Source: Notamacropus eugenii (lineage: Eukaryota; Chordata; Mammalia; Diprotodontia; Macropodidae). Taken from it: DNA of 64,000 nt. The DNA is taken from the NCBI RefSeq assembly GCF_028372415.1, contig NC_092876.1:223832528-223896527 (forward strand). The letters are read 5' to 3'. Each line of letters starts with the position of its first letter. Position 1 is the first letter of the stretch. Below, in pieces: positions 57,691 through 64,000 of the stretch. A program made the position numbers and the translations under genes. The notes beneath the pieces are model-generated. The model was not told the origin of the DNA. It ran no database searches and was given only the letters and a program-made list of their open reading frames with translations.

Positions 57691-57885
57691 TTCTGTCTGG
57701 CCTGAGATACTTACTAGCTATGTTACCCTGAACAAGTCAATTAACCCTGTTTGCCTCAGTTTCCTCATCTGTAAAATGAGCTAGAGAAAGAAATGGCAAA
57801 CCACTCCAGTATCTTTGTCAAGAAAACCCCAAATCAGGTCATGATGAGTCCAACATGACTAAAATGAATGAACAATAACAACAAG
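57691..57885 (+). mobile_element. tRNA-derived SINE, 5'-truncated
   Basis: 'TACTTACTAGCTATGTTACC' , 'TTTGCCTCAGTTTCCTCATC' , 'AAATGGCAAACCACTCCAGT' , 'TCAAGAAAACCCCAAATCAG' and an 'AACAATAACAACAAG' tail. Confidence 0.88.
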
Positions 57886-57974
57886 GGCACCTTCTAGTCT
57901 GATTCAGAATCCCTTCTTGAATCTAGCAGTCAAGTGGTAATCCAAGGTCTTCTGGGAGACTTCCAATGAAGAAG

Positions 57975-58620
57975 AATGCCATTTTCTATAGCAGTTTGTT
58001 CCACTTCTGGTGACCCAGATTATCAGGATGATTATCATATTAGCATTAAACTTACCTTCTTACAACTGCTACTGATTCTTCAAATTCTAGAGCCAAGCAA
58101 AATTAGTCTATTCCAAACTCTTCTTCAAGATAGTCTCCCAATACTTGAAAATAGCTCTTTTGAGTTTTTTCTTTGGATTAAATGTTCCTAGTTCTTGCAA
58201 CTGATCCTCATGTGGCATAAATGTGAGGCCCTCCATCAACCCCTTCATCTTCTAGTGCATATTCTCTAGTTGATCAAAGCCCTTAATAAAATGTTTTCTA
58301 GACATTAATACAATATTACAGATATGACTAGATCAGGTCATAGTACATCGGAACTATGCCCTTCTTCCTGGAAGCTATATGCAACTCTAGATAACATTAG
58401 ATTTTTGGCTTCACTACCAAATTGCTGACTCACATTGAACTTGCATTCCACAATTTTACCCCTTGCCCCAGTTTCATTTTTTAGATAACTGGTTGTCCAT
58501 TCTTTCCCCTCTTAAAATTGTGAAGCAGATGGGTGTTTTTTGGACAAGTGTAAGATCACTTCTATCTCTATTAAAGTTTGTCTGATGTTCTGGCCTGTCA
58601 AGAGCTTTTGGGATATAAAT
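57975..58620 (-). mobile_element. CR1/L3-type LINE, ORF2 C-terminal region
   Basis: In plus orientation 'CTGATCCTCATGTGGCATAA' , 'CCTTCTTCCTGGAAGCTATA' , 'GCTGACTCACATTGAACTTG' and 'AGTGTAAGATCACTTCTATC' are the complement of the CR1 C-terminal blocks usually read as 'DLGVLVD..LNMS' and 'LERVQRRATK'. Frames are broken. Confidence 0.6.
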
Positions 58621-58639
58621 TTTAGCTTGGAGTGTAGTA

Positions 58640-59045
58640 GCTATCCTTTCCAGTTTTGACTGTATATAAAGTACACAAAAGGGAGTAATATGAAATAAGA
58701 CTAGAAAAAAAGGTTAGAGTCAAAAATGGTAGGCCATAAATACCAGGTGGTACAGTTTGCATTTTATGGGGAAGGCAATAGGGAGTCATTGGAAACTTCT
58801 GACCAGGGAACCATGTCATGTCTGAGCCTCACAGGGGTTAATTGGGAATTGTATGGAGATTAATGAAAAGAAAAGACTGGTTTAGAGCTTGTTGCAATAA
58901 TCTAAGTGAAAAATTATATGAGTCTGAACTAAAAAAGTATTTGCAGGAATTGAAGGAAAGGGGATGGATATGAGAGTTATTATAGAGATAGATGTGATAT
59001 TAAGCTTTTGACCTGGTAACTGATTGTATAGGGTGTAGGGTAGGG
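58640..59045 (-). mobile_element. L2 LINE fragment
   Basis: 'GCAATAGGGAGTCATTGGAA' , 'CAGGGAACCATGTCATGTCT' , 'AGCTTGTTGCAATAATCTAA' and 'GACCTGGTAACTGATTG' follow the reversed L2 ORF2 end, parallel to 40.9-41.2 kb. Confidence 0.55.
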
Positions 59046-59269
59046 AAGAGAGATATTAACCTTTTTATTTGAAAGAGAGTATCTCTGAACCTCTGCCTCT
59101 TTGGCAATTGCTTCTTTAACTCTTTTGCTGTCTTCTTCCCAAAGTTGCCTAAGCTCTTTAAATCTCATTTTCCATATCTATAAAATGAAGGGATTAAACT
59201 CTGACTTCTGAGGCTGTTGGTGGAGGTACTTGGTACCAGGCAGAGCAGTATGGTCTACTTTATAACAGT

Positions 59270-59366
59270 ATGACTGGCATGGGTCTGATCATGCTACTAT
59301 CCCATTCAATAAACTCCAGTAGCTCACTATTACCTCCAGGATAGAATACGTAGTTCTTCACTTGGC
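59270..59366 (+). mobile_element. L2 LINE, left part of a copy split by L1
   Basis: 'TCTGATCATGCTACTATCCC' 'ATTCAATAAACTCCAGTAGC' 'TCACTATTACCTCCAGGATA' is the L2 ORF2 end. It continues at 61003 with 'TTAAAGTCTTTCATGGCCTG'. Confidence 0.75.
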
Positions 59367-61001
59367 TTTTTTTTCTTTGAAAATTTCTTTTTCTAAAAGT
59401 ACTTTACTTTTTCCCCAATTTCATGCCCATACAAATTTTAGTATTCATTTTTATAAGGTTTTCAGTTCCAAATTTTCTCCTTCCCTCCCCTTCCCTCTTT
59501 TGAAAATGATATTTGGCATAGGTTATACATGTGCCATCATATAAAACATATTTCTATATTAGACACAGTTGTGAAAGAAAAAAACAGATTAAAAGAAAAA
59601 AATAAAGTGAAAAAATATTCTTTGATCTTCATTCAGAGTCAGTTCTTTATCTGAATGTAAATAGCACTTTTCTTTGTGCATCCTTTGTACATGTCTTGGA
59701 TCATTGTGTTGCTGAGAAGAGTTGAGTCATTTATAGTAGATTATCACACAATGTTTCTGATAATGGATATAATGTGTTCTTGGATCTGCTCATTTCATTT
59801 TCATCAGTTCATACAAGTCTTTCCAGGTTTTTCTGAAATCTGCCTTTTCATCATTTCTTATAGAACAATAATATTCCATTACATTCATGTACCACAACTT
59901 GTTCAGCCAATCCCCAACTGATGAGCACCCCCTCAGTTTCCAATATTTTGCTACCATGAAAAGGGCTGCTATAAATATTTTTGCACATGTAGGTCCTTTT
60001 GCTTTTTTTATGATGTCTTTGGGATACAGACCTAATAGTAGTATGGCTGGATCAAAGGCTGTGCACAGTTCCGTTCCCCTTTGGGCATAGTTCTAAATTG
60101 CTCTCCAGAATGGTTGGATCAGTTCACAACTCCACCATCAATGCATTAGTGTCCCAATTTTCCCACACCTTCTCCAACATTTATCTTTTTTTTTTTTTTG
60201 CCATATTAGCCAATCTGATAGGTGTGAGGTGGTACCTCAGAGTTGTTTTAATTTGCATTTCTCTAACCAAAAATGATTTAGAGCAGGTCTTCATATGCCT
60301 ATAGATAGCTTTGATTTCTCCACCTGAAAACAAACTGTTCATATCTTCGACTGTTTATCAATTGGGAAATGGCTTGTATTCTAATATATTTGACTCAGTT
60401 CTCCATATTTTTGAGAAATGAGGCCTTTATCAAAGAGACTTGCTGTAAAAATTGCTTCCCAGCTTTTTGCTTTCCTTCTAATTTTGGTTTCATTAGTTTT
60501 GTTTCTACAAATGCCTTTTAATTTAATATAATCAAAATTATGTATTTTACATTTCATAATGCCTTCAATCTCTTATTTGGTCATGAATTTTTCCCTTCCT
60601 CATAGATCTGACAGGCTCTTCTAATTTACTTATGGTTTCATTCTTTATGTCTCAATCATGCACCCATTTTGAACTTATCTTGGTATACATTGTGAAATGT
60701 TAGTCTGTAGCTAGTTTGTGTCGTATTGTTTTCCAGTTTTCCTGGGAGGTTTTTCTTCATTGTCAAACTGTGATTTCTTAGTGCAAAAGCTGGGGTTTTG
60801 GGGTTTAGCATACACTAGGTTACTATGGTCATTGACTACTCTGTTGTTTGTACCTGAACTGTTCCACTGATCTACCACTCTACTTCTTAGCCAGCATTTG
60901 ATGGTTTTGATGATTACTGATTTACAATATAGCTTGAGATCTGGTACTGCGAGGTCACCGTTATTTGTATTTTTTTCATTAATCCCCTTGATGTTCTTGA
61001 C
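59367..61001 (-). mobile_element. L1 LINE, 5'-truncated, inserted into L2
   Basis: Its 3' end is at the left: T-run at 59367, then 'TTGAAAATGATATTTGGCAT' 'AGGTTATACATG', 'TCTTTCCAGGTTTTTCTGAA', 'CCACAACTTGTTCAGCCAAT', 'AATTGCTCTCCAGAATGGTT' and 'GATCTACCACTCTACTTCTT' in order, and at the right end coding for 'VKNIKGIN' (truncated start in ORF2). It is closer to consensus than the 19.5-kb copy. The 60-81 codon plus ORFs inside are antisense shadows. Confidence 0.9.
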
Positions 61002-61002
61002 C

Positions 61003-61412
61003 TTTTAAAGTCTTTCATGGCCTGGTCTCCTCATACTTTTTCAGTACTCTTATAACTTGTTCTCCTTCATGATCTCTATGATGCAGTGACATGAGCCAAC
61101 TTAGTATTTCTCCCTCAAAATACTCTTATCTTCTGGCTATGCATCTTCACTGATTGTTCTCCTTGCCTGGAATTATTTCCCTCATCTGACTCCTGGTTTC
61201 CATGGCTTTCTTCAAGTTGTCAGTTAGAAATCACCTTCTGGAAGAAGCTTTTCATTGTCCCCCTTAATATTAGTATCTTGAATATTTTTTATTCATACAT
61301 AGTTGTCCATCATTAGACTTGAGAACAGGCACTATTTTTGTCTTTCTTCATATTTCTAAGGCTTACTTCAGCATCTAGTACAAATAGGTATAATATGCCT
61401 CTTGACTATGTG
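61003..61412 (+). mobile_element. L2 LINE, right part of the split copy
   Basis: 'TCATGGCCTGGTCTCCTCAT' , 'TGTTCTCCTTGCCTGGAATT' , 'TTTCTTCAAGTTGTCAGTTA' , 'CTTCTGGAAGAAGCTTTTCA' and 'AGACTTGAGAACAGGCACTA' complete the L2 3' end. Confidence 0.8.
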
Positions 61413-61845
61413 AATAGCCAGAGAATAGGGTATATTTTTGTAAGTAGGAAGAAAATAACAACATAGAGTTTATGATGAACTCAACAACTAGGTGTCACCA
61501 AGATCCATGGAACAAATAGAATTAGCGATCTATGGTCAAAAGAGAGTTAACAAAAACTAGAAACCAGAGGCATCAAGGAAAAGTATATGAGATCAAATAA
61601 TGTCTCATAATTTAATTTGTTACACTCAATAAACCAAATGTCCCTTTAGATCTTAAGCTAGGAGGTCAAGAGGTAGCTAGCCTCATTTAGCTAGTTTTTT
61701 GGATGAACTATCCTATGGATGCCTTTTGCTCAAATTCCACTAACAACTTGCACTCCCCTTCCCCCAGAAAGTAGCTATATTAGGATGGTTACTGACCTAG
61801 AGCCTTTGAGCCTTCACTATAGCACATAGATTGTAGGACAGTAAA
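61413..61845. other. Unassigned non-coding DNA
   Basis: Nothing recognised. Confidence 0.4.
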
Positions 61846-61872
61846 AAAACAAAACAAAACAAAAACAAAAAC
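61846..61872. repeat. (AAAAC)n repeat
   Basis: Short A-rich AAAAC/AAAACA tract directly before a SINE. Confidence 0.85.
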
Positions 61873-62008
61873 TTACCACCAGATTTGGAGTCAGAGAATC
61901 AAATTTTATATCCAGATCTGCCACTGTCGATCTACATGACCTCAGGAAATTAAACTTATTTCTCTAGGCATCAGTTTCTAATCTTTAAATTGAACAAGTT
62001 GGTATGGA
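61873..62008 (+). mobile_element. SINE copy
   Basis: 'AGATTTGGAGTCAGAGAATC' , 'ATATCCAGATCTGCCACTGT' (B-box region) and 'TCTCTAGGCATCAGTTTCTA' follow the SINE order. Confidence 0.65.
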
Positions 62009-62014
62009 TAAAAA

Positions 62015-62275
62015 TGCAGGTAAGAAGCAAGGCAAGGAGTAATCAGACAGGTAGGTAGTAGTAGGGAGAAGAATCATGGAAACCTGGAAAGGAGAGAGTA
62101 GCTAGGAAAAGAAGTTGATTATCAAGCAAATGCGGCAGAGAAGTCAAGAAAAGTGAGGACTGAGAAAACACAATCATACTTAGAAACTGAGATATCTCTG
62201 GTAATTTTAAAGAGAAGAATTTCAGTTGAGTGATGATGTCAGAAAGCAGACTGCAGAGGATTTTGACCAATACCT
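62015..62275 (-). mobile_element. L2 LINE fragment (region before RT core)
   Basis: 'GAAGTCAAGAAAAGTGAGGA' 'CTGAGAAAACAC' , 'TCTCTGGTAATTTTAAAGAG' and 'TTCAGTTGAGTGATGATGTC' 'AGAAAGCAGACTGCAGAGGA' are the complement of the L2 block that is read forward at 53.2 kb. Three partial L2 copies thus cover this region in different orientations. Confidence 0.6.
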
Positions 62276-62369
62276 AGATTTTGCATATTGCAAGCAAAAG
62301 AAACAATATAAAACCCTGGTGTTTGTACTTAATTTTGGCCAGTGAGGAATCCTTCCATCTCCCTATAAA

Positions 62370-62512
62370 CTGAATCCCTTTATTGCACAGTTGAGAAAAC
62401 TGAGTGCTAAAAGAGTTGTGACTTGCCCAAGGTAGTAAGTGTGGCATTAGATTCTGCATCTCCTATTTTTTCAGTTAAATTGTCTTTCCACTTCACCACC
62501 CTACAATGTACT
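62370..62512 (-). mobile_element. MIR-type SINE fragment
   Basis: 'GTTGAGAAAACTGAGTGCTA' , 'GTGACTTGCCCAAGGTAGTA' and 'CTTTCCACTTCACCACCC' are the reversed MIR core and tRNA-like half. Confidence 0.65.
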
Positions 62513-63246
62513 TGGTGATTTTCTTATATGACTGTTATTTAAAAATTTTTTTCACATTTTGACTTATGGGTTTTGTTTGCTCCCAAATTACATTTTTAAG
62601 GCTTATATTACTGACTTCCATTGACTTTAATTAAACTCATTATGGCTTCACACGTCTGGCACTTATTTAAAAATGCAAGTTTTAAAGTGAGCCAAGTGGC
62701 TTGATTCAAGCCCTCTCAGCATGTATCCATAGCAAACTGTCCTGGAACGAAAACACACTGGCAATATGCTTCTTTGATATTGACTGATTGATTGCCTTAA
62801 TTGTTTTTTTCATGAAATATATGTCACTATGTTTAATCTTTACTAAAGTATATGCCCTAAGTGGATGTGATTTAGACTGAATGATTTGGTAGATAAAATT
62901 GTCATATTGTCAGTTTCTGCATACTTGGTATACTAAACAAGGGAAAGGATAGGTGAGACAAATGTATTGAGTTCATTTGCATCATTGTTACCATGATACC
63001 TGAACATCTGAACAGAAAGTGAAGAAATCAGGCAATCATTTGTGTTTCATTTGCACTAGGCTAAACACCTGTAGATAGAGAACTATCCAGATGGTTGACT
63101 GACTTTGCATCCAGATGTTTGGCATTGCATCAACATAGCCAGTAGATCATGACTTTTGAAGCAACATGTGATAGCAGCAACACCTTTGATTATCCTATTA
63201 CAATACTGATGATACAGGTTATACATAAATCAACCAGTGATTTTTT
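62513..63246. other. Unassigned AT-rich DNA
   Basis: Nothing recognised. Confidence 0.4.
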
Positions 63247-63497
63247 TACATCTAGGTAGTATATTGGATAGAGTCCTCAATTTAGCGCCCCAAACACCCT
63301 AGTTTGAATTCTACTCATACACTTGCTAGTTGTGTGACTCCGGGTAAGACATTTAACCACTCTCACTTTCAATTTCTTCACCTATACAATGGGGATAATA
63401 CTAGCACCTACCTCTCAGGGTTTTTATGAGATCAATTAAGATAAATATACAAAATCTAAAAGTACTGTATAGACGCTGGTTATTATTGTTATTAGCA
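63247..63497 (+). mobile_element. SINE with tRNA-like head and MIR-like tail
   Basis: 'CATCTAGGTAGTATATTGGA' , 'TAGTTTGAATTCTACTCATA' , 'AGTTGTGTGACTCCGGGTAA' , 'CACCTATACAATGGGGATAA' and a 'GACGCTGGTTATTATTGTTA' tail. Confidence 0.8.
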
Positions 63498-63519
63498 TCT
63501 GCCATGCTTATTGCTTAAT

Positions 63520-63655
63520 TTTGATATAACAACATTTCAAAGCACTTTAATCCACAAAATTTCATTTGATCCTCACAACCTCATAAACCATGAGGGAGGT
63601 AGGGCAGGTATTTTAATCCTTAGGTTACATATGAGAAAACTAAGTCCTTAAAGGA
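63520..63655 (-). mobile_element. MIR-type SINE fragment
   Basis: 'ACATTTCAAAGCACTTTAAT' , 'TTCATTTGATCCTCACAACC' , 'GTTACATATGAGAAAACTAA' are the reversed MIR 3' half and core. Confidence 0.7.
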
Positions 63656-63698
63656 ATAAATGATAAATAAATAAATAAAAGGAATAAATAAAAATTAG
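63656..63698. repeat. (AAAT)n repeat
   Basis: AAAT/AATA repeats with GG interruptions. Confidence 0.9.
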
Positions 63699-64000
63699 GG
63701 GCTAAGTTGGAACTAGAAGAGTCATGTCATCTTATTCTTAGTATGGTGATCTCACTTTTGAACCAGTATACCTTTCACTCTCTCTCTGCTATCTCTTTAA
63801 CTCTTCTGACCAAGTGGTTGGTACCTGTAGGCAATTCCATATAGCCACAGGGTTGTTGTATAGCAGAGTGGACTTAAGGGAGCCTACTGGTGGCAGTCTG
63901 GACCAGGAGTCAATGTGCCAAACTGGAAGCTTTAGTGCTTTACCCTCTGGCAAATGTACCAAAGGGTACCAACTCCTGTTACATAACATATCTCCCCATG
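63699..64000. other. Unassigned non-coding DNA to window end
   Basis: A 66-codon minus frame (63789-63989) has no recognisable domain. Nothing else seen. Confidence 0.4.

Overview
The window looks like non-coding DNA from a marsupial chromosome. It is AT-rich, crowded with transposable elements of very different ages, and contains no host protein-coding exon that I can defend. The marsupial call rests on the repeat mix: many copies of a tRNA-derived SINE with the 'CTAGGTGGC' head and the 'GCCTCAGTTTCCTCATCTG' core, long L2 copies that still show reverse-transcriptase motifs, marsupial-type L1 3' ends, a short SINE that shares its tail with a neighbouring non-LTR LINE, and an L1 whose 5' end resembles the start of placental L1. 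I know these families from general knowledge and could not run a search, so family names are tentative.

Layout. 1-7.6 kb: unassigned AT-rich DNA, SINE/MIR copies, an L2 3' end, an L2 on the minus strand, and an old L1 ORF1/3'UTR fragment next to a pair of inverted GA/CT microsatellites. 8.5-12.2 kb: a CR1/L3 reverse-transcriptase fragment, then an L2 split by a Tigger-like DNA transposon that kept both ends. 12.3-19.3 kb: L2 tails, MIRs and long unassigned stretches. 19.3-21.7 kb: L1 pieces, including a 2.2-kb decayed ORF2/3' end. 22.5-28 kb: L2 pieces and a solo LTR (23733-24343) inserted in a MIR with a perfect 6-bp target duplication. 28-43 kb: mostly unassigned DNA with L2 copies at 33.9-35.1 and 40.4-41.3 kb and an antisense 7SL RNA pseudogene at 37.4-37.7 kb. 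43.4-47.1 kb: two fragments of a LINE with a C-terminal zinc-finger-like motif, its presumed SINE partner, and a large interrupted inverted repeat. 49.1-52.1 kb: the best-preserved element, a HAL1-type 'half-L1' with a tandem-monomer 5'UTR, an intact 362-codon ORF1, no ORF2, a 3'UTR, an A-rich tail and a target duplication. 52.7-64 kb: SINEs, L2s, a CR1/L3, an L1 inserted into an L2, and microsatellites.

The only convincing intact coding sequence is the ORF1 of the HAL1 element. Everything else that is open over 60 codons is best explained by chance, low complexity or repeat remnants. The features do not form a pathway. Their relationships are historical: autonomous LINEs (L1, L2, CR1/L3 and an RTE-like element), non-autonomous partners that use their machinery (SINEs, HAL1, the 7SL copy), and nested insertions that give relative ages.
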